From NCBI RefSeq assembly GCF_965279675.1, contig NZ_CBDIIJ010000002.1, forward strand, positions 434,001 through 498,000: a stretch of DNA of 64,000 bases, in the 5' to 3' direction. Shown here piece by piece: positions 26,824 through 37,037 of this stretch. Below the pieces are notes generated by a model, which saw only the letters and a list, made by a program, of their open reading frames with translations, ran no database searches and was not told where the DNA came from. Position numbers and translations under genes: made by a program. The stretch is from Mucisphaera sp965279675 (GTDB lineage Bacteria; Planctomycetota; Phycisphaerae; Phycisphaerales; Phycisphaeraceae). Position 1 is the first letter of the stretch; the number at the start of each line of letters is the position of its first letter.

Positions 26824-28179
26824 ATGCCCACCAGCAACTGTCCGGATCTCAAGACCTTCATGGAAGGCCTGATCAAGCGCAACCCTCACGAGACGGAGTT
26901 TCACCAGGCCGTCCGCGAGGTTGCTGAGAGCCTGGTGCCCTACGTTCTCGACCACGCGAAGTACCGCGAGGCGCAGATCCTCGAACGCATGACCGAACCC
27001 GATCGGATCGTCATCTTCCGTGTGACCTGGGAAGACGACGAGGGACACATCCGTGCCAACCGAGCCTGGCGGGTGCAGTTCAACAACGCCATCGGCCCCT
27101 ACAAGGGTGGGCTGCGGTTTCACCCCAGTGTGACGCTCAGCGTCCTCAAATTTCTTGGCTTCGAACAGACCTTCAAGAACAGCCTGACCGGTCTACCGAT
27201 GGGTGGAGCCAAGGGCGGTTCCAACTTCAACCCCAAGGGTAAAAGCGATAACGAGGTGATGCGATTCTGCCAGTCGATGATGATCGAACTTCACCGACAC
27301 ATCGGCGAAGACACCGATGTGCCCGCGGGGGACATAGGCGTCGGCTCGCGCGAGATCAGCTATCTCTTTGGCCAGTACAAACGGCTCGAGAACCGATTCA
27401 CCGGCATCCTGACCGGCAAGGGTCTCGCCTTCGGTGGCAGCCTCGTGCGCACGGAAGCCACCGGTTATGGCTGCGTCTACTTCTGCCAGAACATGCTCGA
27501 ACAGGCAGGCGACGGGCTCAAAGACAAAACCGTCGCGATCTCAGGATCTGGCAACGTCGCTATCTATGCCGCAGAGAAAGCCATGCAACTCGGTGCCAAG
27601 GTGCTGACGCTCTCCGATTCGGGCGGGTTCATCCACGACCCGGATGGTATCGATGAAGACAAGCTCTCCTTCATCAAAGATCTCAAGGAAGTCCGCCGAG
27701 GCCGCATCAGCGAATACCCGGACAAGTACAAGAAAGCGACGTTTACCGCCGACGCCCGCCCCTGGTCGGTCACTGCGGACATCGCCATGCCCTGTGCCAC
27801 CCAGAACGAGATCAGCCCGGATGAGGCCAGGACACTCATCAAGAATGGCGTACAGGCTGTGAGCGAAGGCGCGAACATGCCCACCGAATACGACGGCGTG
27901 CACGCCTTCCTCGAAGCCGATGTTCTCTTCGGCCCTGCGAAGGCCGCCAATGCAGGGGGCGTCGCGGTTTCAGGTCTTGAGCAAAGCCAGAACGCTCTGC
28001 GATTGTCCTGGAGCCGTGAGGAGATCGACTCTCGCCTGCAAACCATCATGAAGGATATACACAAGAAGTGCGTAGACTACGGCGACAAGAAAGATGGGCC
28101 CGTGAACTACGTCAAAGGCGCGAATATTGCCGGCTTCGAGAAAGTCGCCGAGGCCATGCTGGCCTACGGTGCCGTGTGA
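26824..28179 (+). CDS. gdhA: Glutamate dehydrogenase (probably NADP-type)
   Basis: Reversible amination of 2-oxoglutarate to glutamate. The 451 residues match the hexameric small-subunit family, with PYKGGLRFHPSV (about 92-103), the catalytic GGAKGGSNF region around 125-133 and AGDIGVGSREI. The Rossmann loop is SGSGNVAIYAAEKA, with a Ser at the end of strand 2 (LSDSGG), which favours NADP. ANAGGVAVSGLEQSQN is the usual late motif. GAGGAG is five bases before the ATG. It is followed by acetolactate synthase-like and aldehyde dehydrogenase genes on the same strand. Confidence 0.95.
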   Translation: MPTSNCPDLKTFMEGLIKRNPHETEFHQAVREVAESLVPYVLDHAKYREAQILERMTEPDRIVIFRVTWEDDEGHIRANRAWRVQFNNAIGPYKGGLRFHPSVTLSVLKFLGFEQTFKNSLTGLPMGGAKGGSNFNPKGKSDNEVMRFCQSMMIELHRHIGEDTDVPAGDIGVGSREISYLFGQYKRLENRFTGILTGKGLAFGGSLVRTEATGYGCVYFCQNMLEQAGDGLKDKTVAISGSGNVAIYAAEKAMQLGAKVLTLSDSGGFIHDPDGIDEDKLSFIKDLKEVRRGRISEYPDKYKKATFTADARPWSVTADIAMPCATQNEISPDEARTLIKNGVQAVSEGANMPTEYDGVHAFLEADVLFGPAKAANAGGVAVSGLEQSQNALRLSWSREEIDSRLQTIMKDIHKKCVDYGDKKDGPVNYVKGANIAGFEKVAEAMLAYGAV

Positions 28180-28216
28180 TGATTCTTTCACACCAGACTT
28201 CTAGATTAGGAAAGTC

Positions 28217-29857
<1,641 letters not shown>

Positions 29858-29902
29858 CGCCGAGGCTGCGCTGCAAGACTGGTAACAGAGAGAAGCAGCC
29901 CG

Positions 29903-31336
29903 ATGCTAAAGCCAACCTATCCCTACTACCTGGCCAACAAACCAGAGAGCCCCAACACGGACCTCGAGGTCACCGACAAGTACAACGGCGATGTCGCAAC
30001 GCGTGTCGCACTGGCCGATGCCGCGACCATCGACCGCGGGATCGCAGAGGCCGTAAGCGCCTCTGAACCGATGGCAAATCTTGCGCCTTACGAGCGCCAG
30101 GCCATTCTCAATCACTGCGTCGATCGCTTCTCCCAGCGTAGTGACGAATTGGCGCAAGCCCTCTGCATCGAAGCCGGTAAACCGATCAAGGACTCAAAGG
30201 GCGAGGTCTACCGTCTGATCGATACCTTCCGCATCGCCGCAGAAGAATCCGTCAGGCTCAACGGTGAGGTCCAGGAACTCCAGATCTCCGCCCGCGCTCG
30301 TGGCTACACCGGCATGTGGCGAAGAGTACCGATCGGCCCCTGCTCATTCATCTCACCCTTCAACTTCCCGCTCAACCTCGCCGCTCACAAAGTCGCCCCC
30401 GCCATTGCCGCAGGGTGCCCGTTCGTCCTCAAGCCCGCCAGCCGGACACCGATCGGGGCGCTGATCATTGGCGAGGTTCTCGCCGAAACCGATCTGCCCG
30501 AAGGCGCCTTCTCGATTCTCCCCTGCCACCGCGACGGAGCCGACCTGTTCACAACCGATGAACGCCTCAAGCTCCTGAGCTTCACAGGCTCGCCCGATGT
30601 CGGCTGGGCCCTCAAAGCCAAAGCGGGCAAGAAGAAAGTCGTGCTGGAACTCGGCGGAAACGCGGCCTGTATCGTCGATGAAGATGCCGACCTCGATGAC
30701 GCCGTGACACGCATCGTCTTCGGCGCCTTCTATCAGTCCGGTCAGAGTTGCATCGGCGTCCAGCGCATCCTGATCCATGACACTGTCTACGAAACACTGA
30801 AGGCCAAACTCATCGAGAAGACAAAAGATCTGGTCGCTGGTGATCCCAAGGACGAGAACACCTTCATCGGCCCCATGATCTCAGAGAAGGAAGCCGAACG
30901 GCTCAAGGGGTGGATCGATACCGCAGTTCAGCAAGGGGCCAGGCTCCTCTGCGGCGGCGAACGTGAGGGCGCGATGCTCAAGGCAACTTTGCTGGAAGAT
31001 GCCCCCCGACAGGCCGAGGTCTGTGCGGAAGAAGCGTTCGGCCCCGTCGCCGTACTCAGCCGCTACAAGGATTTCGATGAAGCTCTTCGTATCGTCAACG
31101 ACAGCAAGTTCGGGCTGCAGGCGGGCATCTTCACCCGTGATATCTACAAGGCCCAGAAAGCCTGGCAGCAGTTGGACGTCGGCGGGGTCATCATCGGCGA
31201 CGTGCCTTCCTGGCGCGTCGACAACATGCCTTACGGCGGGGTCAAAGACAGCGGCCTCGGCCGCGAAGGTATCCGCTTTGCCATCGAGGACATGACCGAG
31301 ATCCGCAACCTCGTCATCCGCAACCCAAAGGCCTGA
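29903..31336 (+). CDS. Aldehyde dehydrogenase family protein
   Basis: A 477-residue NAD(P)-dependent aldehyde dehydrogenase. Motifs: SFISPFNFPLNLAAHKVAPAI, FVLKPASRTP, FTGSPDVGWALKAKAG, catalytic Glu249 in LELGGN and catalytic Cys283 in QSGQSCIGVQRI. The stretch EEAFGPVAVLSRYKDF is the late signature. Its position after an acetolactate synthase-like gene suggests a shared pathway, but the aldehyde is not known. AGAGAGAAG lies about ten bases before the ATG. Confidence 0.92.
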   Translation: MLKPTYPYYLANKPESPNTDLEVTDKYNGDVATRVALADAATIDRGIAEAVSASEPMANLAPYERQAILNHCVDRFSQRSDELAQALCIEAGKPIKDSKGEVYRLIDTFRIAAEESVRLNGEVQELQISARARGYTGMWRRVPIGPCSFISPFNFPLNLAAHKVAPAIAAGCPFVLKPASRTPIGALIIGEVLAETDLPEGAFSILPCHRDGADLFTTDERLKLLSFTGSPDVGWALKAKAGKKKVVLELGGNAACIVDEDADLDDAVTRIVFGAFYQSGQSCIGVQRILIHDTVYETLKAKLIEKTKDLVAGDPKDENTFIGPMISEKEAERLKGWIDTAVQQGARLLCGGEREGAMLKATLLEDAPRQAEVCAEEAFGPVAVLSRYKDFDEALRIVNDSKFGLQAGIFTRDIYKAQKAWQQLDVGGVIIGDVPSWRVDNMPYGGVKDSGLGREGIRFAIEDMTEIRNLVIRNPKA

Positions 31337-31363
31337 AGAACCGCACCACGATAGAATCTTGCG

Positions 31364-31807
31364 ATGACGGAACCAGAAAGCAGCCCAACCCTGATCGGCT
31401 GGCGAGAGCGTATCGCCCTGCCCCAGTGGGGAATCCGCAGCCTCCGCGCCAAGATAGATACCGGTGCGCGCACCAGCGCGATCGACGTTCCCGAGATCAT
31501 CGAACTACCCGACGGCCGTGTGCGCTTCAAGGTCGTTGTCAGCCACGACCCGACCCGCAAAGTACGTTGGGTCGAATCCGAGGTCGCTCGCACCAGCATC
31601 ATCAAGCCCAGCAGTGGCGAACGTCAGGAACGCCTCGTCTGCAGAACCCCAATGGTTCTGGCAGGCATCGAACGCGAGATCGAAATCAGCCTGGTCTGCC
31701 GAAAGGGCATGCTCTGCAGGATGCTCGTCGGCCGTACGGCTCTGGAAGGCCTGTTTGCCGTCGATCCAGCCGCGCGTTATCTCCACAACCCCGCGAAGAA
31801 AGCCTGA
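31364..31807 (+). CDS. RimB-like retropepsin-type protease (PF05618)
   Basis: A 147-residue protein of the family often called ATP-dependent zinc protease, now known to be retropepsin-like. The catalytic D-T-G is at residues 32-34 (AKIDTGARTSAI), and the family hallmark LVGRTALEG is near residue 125. In other bacteria RimB trims the poly-glutamate tails that RimK adds to ribosomal protein S6, and the rimK gene follows here four bases later. No signal peptide, so it should act in the cytoplasm. Confidence 0.88.
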   Translation: MTEPESSPTLIGWRERIALPQWGIRSLRAKIDTGARTSAIDVPEIIELPDGRVRFKVVVSHDPTRKVRWVESEVARTSIIKPSSGERQERLVCRTPMVLAGIEREIEISLVCRKGMLCRMLVGRTALEGLFAVDPAARYLHNPAKKA

Positions 31808-31810
31808 TCC

Positions 31811-33019
31811 ATGAAACTCGGCATCCTCTCCATGTCGCTGCGTGCCTATAGCACGCGCCGACTCAAACAAGCAGCCCTCGATCGCGGTCACAAGGTCCGT
31901 GTACTCAACACACTCCGCTTTGCTATCGACCTCCAGCATGGCGAGCCGGACCTCTACTTCCGCTCCAAGGCGCTGGGTGATTACGACGCAATCCTGCCAC
32001 GCATCGGCGCTTCGATCACTTACTTTGGCACCGCTGTTGTTCGACAGTTTGAACAGATGGACGTCTACACCCCGAACACCGCCAACGGTATCACCAACTC
32101 GCGCGACAAACTACGCTCGCTCCAGATCCTCAGCCGTCACGATGTCGGAATCCCGCACACCACCTTCGTCCGTGACCGCTCCGATGTGCTGCCCGCCATC
32201 GAGCGTATCGGCGGAGCACCCGTCGTGATCAAAATCCTCGAAGGCACACAGGGAATAGGCGTCATTCTCGCCGAAACCACCAAAGTCGCAGAAGCCATCA
32301 TCGAAACAATGCAAAGCGCCAGGCAGAACGTGCTGATCCAGAGTTTTGTCAGCGAGAGCAAGGGCAAGGATATTCGGGCCTTTGTCGTGGGCGACCGTGT
32401 TGTGGCAGCGATGCGACGCGTGGCCCAAGGCGACGAATTTCGCAGCAATGTCCACCGAGGCGGCAAGGCAGAGCCCGTCAAGCTCGAACCCGAGTACGAA
32501 GCCACCGCCGTCCGCGCCGCTCAGATCATGGGCCTGAAGATCGCCGGCGTCGATATGCTCGAAACCAACCAGGGCCCTCAGGTCATGGAGGTGAACTCGT
32601 CGCCCGGGCTCGAAGGTATCGAGTCCGCCACCGGTTTGGACGTAGCCGGTGCCGTGATCGATTTCATCGCCGCACAGGTCTCCTTCCCCGAACTCGATGT
32701 GCGCCAACGGCTCACTATCTCCAGCGCCTATGGCGTCGCCGATCTGCTCATCCCCGAAGGGTCGCCCATGGTCGGACAGACCATCGATGAGTCAGGACTC
32801 CGAGACAAAGACATCGTCGTGCTCAACCTGCACAGAGGAACGAGCATCATCTCGAACCCTAGAAGTTCCCGAGAACTCGAAGCCGGCGACCGTTTGCTCT
32901 GCTACGGCAAGCTGGAAGCCATGCGCGATCTCGTCCCCGAACGCCGTAAACGTCGACGCAGAGTAAAAATCCAGAAACTCGACCCACAGGTGATCGAAGA
33001 GATGGCCCAGAACCCATGA
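31811..33019 (+). CDS. rimK: RimK-type glutamate ligase with C-terminal RCK_C domain
   Basis: ATP-grasp ligase that adds glutamate residues to a protein tail, classically ribosomal protein S6. The 402 residues comprise a RimK N-domain (KLGILSMSLRAYSTRRL), the ATP-grasp core at about 90-290 with VIKILEGTQGIGV, RAFVVGDRVVAAMRR and MEVNSSPGLEGIE. An additional 90 residues (about 305-390) have the RCK_C/TrkA_C pattern (VADLLIPEGSPMVGQT, LRDKDIVVLNLHRG, ELEAGDRLLCYG), a ligand-sensing module. The tail is strongly basic (ERRKRRRRVKIQK). Its stop overlaps the next start by four bases. Confidence 0.9.
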   Translation: MKLGILSMSLRAYSTRRLKQAALDRGHKVRVLNTLRFAIDLQHGEPDLYFRSKALGDYDAILPRIGASITYFGTAVVRQFEQMDVYTPNTANGITNSRDKLRSLQILSRHDVGIPHTTFVRDRSDVLPAIERIGGAPVVIKILEGTQGIGVILAETTKVAEAIIETMQSARQNVLIQSFVSESKGKDIRAFVVGDRVVAAMRRVAQGDEFRSNVHRGGKAEPVKLEPEYEATAVRAAQIMGLKIAGVDMLETNQGPQVMEVNSSPGLEGIESATGLDVAGAVIDFIAAQVSFPELDVRQRLTISSAYGVADLLIPEGSPMVGQTIDESGLRDKDIVVLNLHRGTSIISNPRSSRELEAGDRLLCYGKLEAMRDLVPERRKRRRRVKIQKLDPQVIEEMAQNP

Positions 33020-34095
33020 ATCAGACCAGCGAGACTACATGGGGCGATGGCAAAGTAGGCCCTGGCGAGAAAGCCACCGTCTCACTCACCATCTCGGAAA
33101 GCTACTCCGGAGCCGATGTCAAGATTCCGATGGTCGTCTGGCGGGGCAAACACGACGGCCCAACAGTCTTCATCACCGCAGCGGTACACGGCGATGAGAT
33201 CAACGGCACCGGCACCATCCGCAACCTCCTACGCGATGCCCCGTTTGAACTCCGGGCAGGCACTCTGATCCTGGTCCCCGTCGTCAATATGTTCGGATTC
33301 GAGAGGCACTCTCGTTATCTGCCCGACCGACGCGACCTCAACCGCTCCTTCCCGGGCAGCACCGACGGCAGCCTCGCCAGCAGACTGGCTCACGCCTTCT
33401 TTCACCAGGTCGTCAAGCGCTGCGACTACGGCATCGACCTCCACACCGCCGCCGTCCGTCGAACCAACTTCCCCAACGTCCGGGCCAATATGACCGACTC
33501 AAAGCTCGCCGCCTTCGCTAGAGCCTTCGGAGCGGAACTGATCGTCAGCGGCCAAGGCCCGGAGGGCTCGTTGCGACACGCCGCCTGCACGTCCGGCATC
33601 CCGACGCTCATTCTGGAAGCGGGTGAAGTCTGGAAAGTCGAACCCAGCGTTCTCACCTACGGCCTCAACGGTATCACCAACTGCCTTGCCTTTCTCAACA
33701 TGATCGATCAACCCCTCCGTCAACCGCCCTACCGCATCGAGACAGATGCCACCAAGTGGGTCCGCGCCAAACGCGGAGGCTTCCTGGAATTTCACGTGGC
33801 CCCGGGAGACATCGTGAACGAAGGCGACCCGCTGGCAACCAACACCAGCCTCACCGGCGAAGAGCACAGCCAGATCACCGCACCAAGATCCGGCGTCGTG
33901 CTTGGTATGACCACCATCCCATCGGTCTCACCCGGCGATCCCGTCTACCACCTGGCCTTCCCAAGGCAGGGACAACTTAAGCGCGTCGAGAGGATCATTG
34001 AAGGACTGAGTGAAACGAGCCTGCACAGCCAGATCCGCGAGGACTTGGCGTCAGGTCTCGCCGTCACGCCAGGCCAGAACGAAGGGCATAAATGA
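33016..34095 (+). CDS. AstE/AspA-family zinc amidohydrolase
   Basis: A 359-residue succinylglutamate desuccinylase/aspartoacylase relative of the zinc carboxypeptidase fold. The metal ligands are H58 and E61 (AAVHGDEINGTG) and H143 (GIDLHTAAV); a catalytic Glu candidate is in LILEAGEVW near residue 199. The C-terminal 90 residues form the usual beta domain (GDIVNEGDPLATNTSL...GVVLGM). ATG overlaps the rimK stop (ATGA). The gene order RimB-RimK-AstE suggests it removes or processes a glutamyl or N-acyl-glutamate group in the same modification pathway. Confidence 0.88.
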   Translation: MNQTSETTWGDGKVGPGEKATVSLTISESYSGADVKIPMVVWRGKHDGPTVFITAAVHGDEINGTGTIRNLLRDAPFELRAGTLILVPVVNMFGFERHSRYLPDRRDLNRSFPGSTDGSLASRLAHAFFHQVVKRCDYGIDLHTAAVRRTNFPNVRANMTDSKLAAFARAFGAELIVSGQGPEGSLRHAACTSGIPTLILEAGEVWKVEPSVLTYGLNGITNCLAFLNMIDQPLRQPPYRIETDATKWVRAKRGGFLEFHVAPGDIVNEGDPLATNTSLTGEEHSQITAPRSGVVLGMTTIPSVSPGDPVYHLAFPRQGQLKRVERIIEGLSETSLHSQIREDLASGLAVTPGQNEGHK

Positions 34096-34217
34096 CCGAA
34101 GGAAAACCTGCTTTGAGGATTCTAAGCCGCAAATGCTTTGATAATTTGAAAGAACAATACTAAAGTCGTTATGCCTGCCAAACACCTCATCAGCCTGAGG
34201 TAGTTGATATTCACACC

Positions 34218-35717
34218 ATGACACAACCTCCCAAGTCAATGCTGTCCACACAATCACAGGATGCCGCAACCCAGAACGTTTTCAGAGATTACAAGCCTGC
34301 AACCGGATGCTTCGACGAACTCTTCGACACCGAAGCGCCACGTTCAGAGACAGGCGACGTCTGCCAACTCCTTGAGCAACTGGGAAAGAGCGAACTTTGT
34401 GAACGCCAGAGCCTCATCAATCTCATGATGATGCGCAGCGGCGTGACCTTCTCCGTCTACAGCGATGGAGCAGGACAGGAGAAGATCTTCCCCTTCGACG
34501 CCATCCCACGCGTCATCTCAGCCACCGACTGGCAGAAGATCGAGAAGGGACTGCTGCAACGCGTCGAAGCCCTGAACCAGTTTCTGGCAGACATCTATAG
34601 CGATCAGAAGTGCATCGAAGAAGGCATCATTCCTAGGCAGGCCATCGAACAATGCCCCGCTTACCTGCCCCAGGCGATGAACCTGACACCGCCGGGCGAA
34701 ACACGCGTGCACATCGCCGGTATCGACCTGATTCGCGACGACCAGGGCGACTTCCGAGTGCTCGAAGACAATCTGCGCACACCCTCCGGCGTCTCCTACG
34801 TGCTCGAGAACCGCGAACTCATGAAGCGTGCGCTGCCACGTGTCTTCGCCGCCTCCAGGGTGCGCGCTGTCAGCGATTACCCGCAAAGACTCAGAGACGC
34901 CATGCGGGAAGTGGCACCAAATGGCGTCGCCGAGCCAACCAAGGTTGTCCTCACACCCGGTCCTTTTAATTCCGCCTACTTCGAACACAGCTACCTCGCA
35001 CGGCAGATGGGGATCGAACTGGTCGAGAACTCCGACCTGTTCGTTCAGGACGACCGTGTCTACATGCACACCACACACGGACCGCAGCAGGTGCACGTCA
35101 TCTACAAGCGTGTCGATGACGACTTCCTCGACCCCCTCGTCTTCCGATCCGAAAGCCTCTTGGGCGTGCCCGGCCTCTATCAGGCCTACGCCAGGGGCAA
35201 TGTCACGCTCATCAATGCCATCGGCAACGGCGTCGCTGACGACAAGGGTATCTATCCCTACATCCCGAGACTCATCAAGTTCTATCTCGGCCAGGACGCC
35301 CTGATCGATCAGGTCGAAACACTGATCTGCGCCGAAGAGAAAAACTACAAACACGTGCTGGAGAATCTCGACAAGTTTGTCGTCAAGAAGGTCGACGGCT
35401 CAGGCGGCTACGGCATGCTGATGGGTCCGATGGCGAGTAACAAAGAACGCGAAGCATTCGCCGCAGTTCTCAGCGAAACACCAGAACGCTACATCGCTCA
35501 ACCCCTGCTGCAGCTATCAGCCTGCCCAACGCTCATCGGCGACCAGGTAGAACCCAGACGGGTTGACTTAAGACCCTTCGTGATCACAGGAAAATCAAGC
35601 TGGGTCTTGCCCGGCGGCCTGACCCGCGTTGCCCTCCAGAAAGGCTCATTCGTCGTCAATTCCAGCCAGGGCGGCGGCTCCAAGGACACTTGGGTCCTTC
35701 AGGGAGATCCGGCATGA
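34218..35717 (+). CDS. Circularly permuted ATP-grasp type 2 protein
   Basis: A 499-residue protein of the circularly permuted ATP-grasp family (formerly DUF404/DUF407). Visible family features: FDELFDTEAPR near the start, GAGQEKIFPFDAIPRVI, DLIRDDQGDFRVLEDNLRTPSGVSY, VHVIYKRVDDDFLDPL and the late KKVDGSGGYGMLMGP loop and SPLLQLSACPT-like strand. The family is predicted to form an amide or peptide bond, generally with an alpha-E partner, which follows here overlapping by four bases. The 122 bases before it are AT-rich and probably carry the promoter. Confidence 0.92.
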   Translation: MTQPPKSMLSTQSQDAATQNVFRDYKPATGCFDELFDTEAPRSETGDVCQLLEQLGKSELCERQSLINLMMMRSGVTFSVYSDGAGQEKIFPFDAIPRVISATDWQKIEKGLLQRVEALNQFLADIYSDQKCIEEGIIPRQAIEQCPAYLPQAMNLTPPGETRVHIAGIDLIRDDQGDFRVLEDNLRTPSGVSYVLENRELMKRALPRVFAASRVRAVSDYPQRLRDAMREVAPNGVAEPTKVVLTPGPFNSAYFEHSYLARQMGIELVENSDLFVQDDRVYMHTTHGPQQVHVIYKRVDDDFLDPLVFRSESLLGVPGLYQAYARGNVTLINAIGNGVADDKGIYPYIPRLIKFYLGQDALIDQVETLICAEEKNYKHVLENLDKFVVKKVDGSGGYGMLMGPMASNKEREAFAAVLSETPERYIAQPLLQLSACPTLIGDQVEPRRVDLRPFVITGKSSWVLPGGLTRVALQKGSFVVNSSQGGGSKDTWVLQGDPA

Positions 35718-36703
35718 TCGCCCGCGTCGCAGAAAGCTGCTACTGGCTCTACCGCTACGTGGAGCGCGTCGAGAGCATCTCCAGACTCCTCAGAGTGAAC
35801 CGGAGCTTCGCCCTTGATGCCGGCATGCCCAACATCGAGCGCTATCGACCACTCATCATCGTGGCCGGAGAAGAGGCCAACTTCGACACCCTGCTCGGAC
35901 CCGAAGCCGCCGAAAGCGGCCACCGCGTTCACCACTTCTTGGTCTGGGACGAGGCCTGCCCGGTATCGATCCTGTCGTCCATGCGCCAGGCACGCGAGAA
36001 CGCAAGAACCATCCGCGAAGTCATCAGCGTCGATATGTGGGAATCGCTCAACGGCTTCTGGCACTGGCTACGCCAAGGCGAAGGCAGACAAAGATACGCC
36101 TCAAACGCCGATGATTTTTACCGCTGGGTCCGCGACTGGCCGCACGAATTTTATGGCATCGCACTCAGCACCCTCTATCGGGATGAAGCCTTCGACTACA
36201 TGCAACTCGGACTGCACCTCGAAAGAGCCGGGCAGACCGCCAGGCTGATGGACGTCAAGCACCACATGCTCTCGCCAACCGCCGACTCCCCCACCCAGCG
36301 TCCACTCGAGGCAGCCGTCTCTCTCGAACTCCTGCACGGCTGCTCCGCCTACGAGGCCTACCGACGCCATAGCAGCAAGCTCTCAGGAACAGGCGTCCTC
36401 GACTTTCTCCTACTCGAACCCGCTTTCCCCCGATCCGTCGTCCACAACCTGGAACGAGCCTGGACCATTCTTCATCGCCTCAAAGGATTCGGCGCTTCGC
36501 AGGAAGCCGAGCCCAACCCATTCCGTTTGATCGAAGACCTCAGAGACCACGTCATCGCGCAGCGCGGTGTCAGCCTGGACCGCGACAGACTGCATACCGA
36601 ATTGACCAACATCGTCAACGGTATCGCAGCCATCGGCAGCGCGATCGAAGCCCGCTACTTCGCCAGAGTCACACCCGACCACGATCTCCCGGCCAGGACT
36701 TAG
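35714..36703 (+). CDS. Alpha-E domain protein (DUF403)
   Basis: A 329-residue helical protein of the alpha-E family, an invariant partner of circularly permuted ATP-grasp proteins. It opens MIARVAESCYWLYRYVERV and carries FYRWVRDWPHEFYGIALSTL and YMQLGLHLERAGQTARLMDVK, all typical. Start at the ATG that overlaps the preceding stop (ATGA), not the upstream in-frame ATG. No transglutaminase gene follows, although one often completes this trio in other bacteria. Confidence 0.92.
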   Translation: MIARVAESCYWLYRYVERVESISRLLRVNRSFALDAGMPNIERYRPLIIVAGEEANFDTLLGPEAAESGHRVHHFLVWDEACPVSILSSMRQARENARTIREVISVDMWESLNGFWHWLRQGEGRQRYASNADDFYRWVRDWPHEFYGIALSTLYRDEAFDYMQLGLHLERAGQTARLMDVKHHMLSPTADSPTQRPLEAAVSLELLHGCSAYEAYRRHSSKLSGTGVLDFLLLEPAFPRSVVHNLERAWTILHRLKGFGASQEAEPNPFRLIEDLRDHVIAQRGVSLDRDRLHTELTNIVNGIAAIGSAIEARYFARVTPDHDLPART

Positions 36704-36974
36704 ATTGTCTTCGTCGCGACCAAACCTACCCAATGCTTGAGCTTTCGTTCGACACGACCTCTTCGCCGGGATACCCCCTCCAACCCTTCCGCAGCCCCGG
36801 CACCTCCGCAGCCAGCCACAGCATCATCTCGTCGATGCAGGGCAGGCTAGGTTGCAACTCTGGCACGATCTACGCCAGAGGTGGCGGCACAAAGCTCAGC
36901 GTCAACGTCCTGGTCGCAGCCCCAACTTCCGATTCACCACTTTCGCAGTTCCGGGAATCCCGCCATCCAGTCGA
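36704..36974. other. Intergenic stretch without a supportable gene
   Basis: About 270 bases between the alpha-E gene and the next promoter candidate. An 81-codon open frame is present but has no ribosome site, no recognisable protein features and a Ser/Thr-rich composition. I see no tRNA or repeat. Confidence 0.5.
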
Positions 36975-37003
36975 TTGACGCAACCTCGCGCACGCGCTAG
37001 GGT
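36975..37003 (+). promoter_or_regulatory. Candidate promoter of the radical SAM gene
   Basis: TTGACG (-35), 17-base spacer, TAGGGT (-10), ending 34 bases before the ATG at 37038. Confidence 0.35.
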
Positions 37004-37037
37004 GGTATCTAAAGATAATCCGATTGGAATACCCCCT

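Noticed and set aside
36733..36978. 81-codon frame between the alpha-E and radical SAM genes
   Set aside because: No ribosome site, no recognisable features and overlap with a promoter candidate of the next gene.
36852..37037. Upstream extension of the radical SAM frame
   Set aside because: The extra 62 residues are Arg/Pro-rich with no site; the ATG at 37038 begins the conserved domain.
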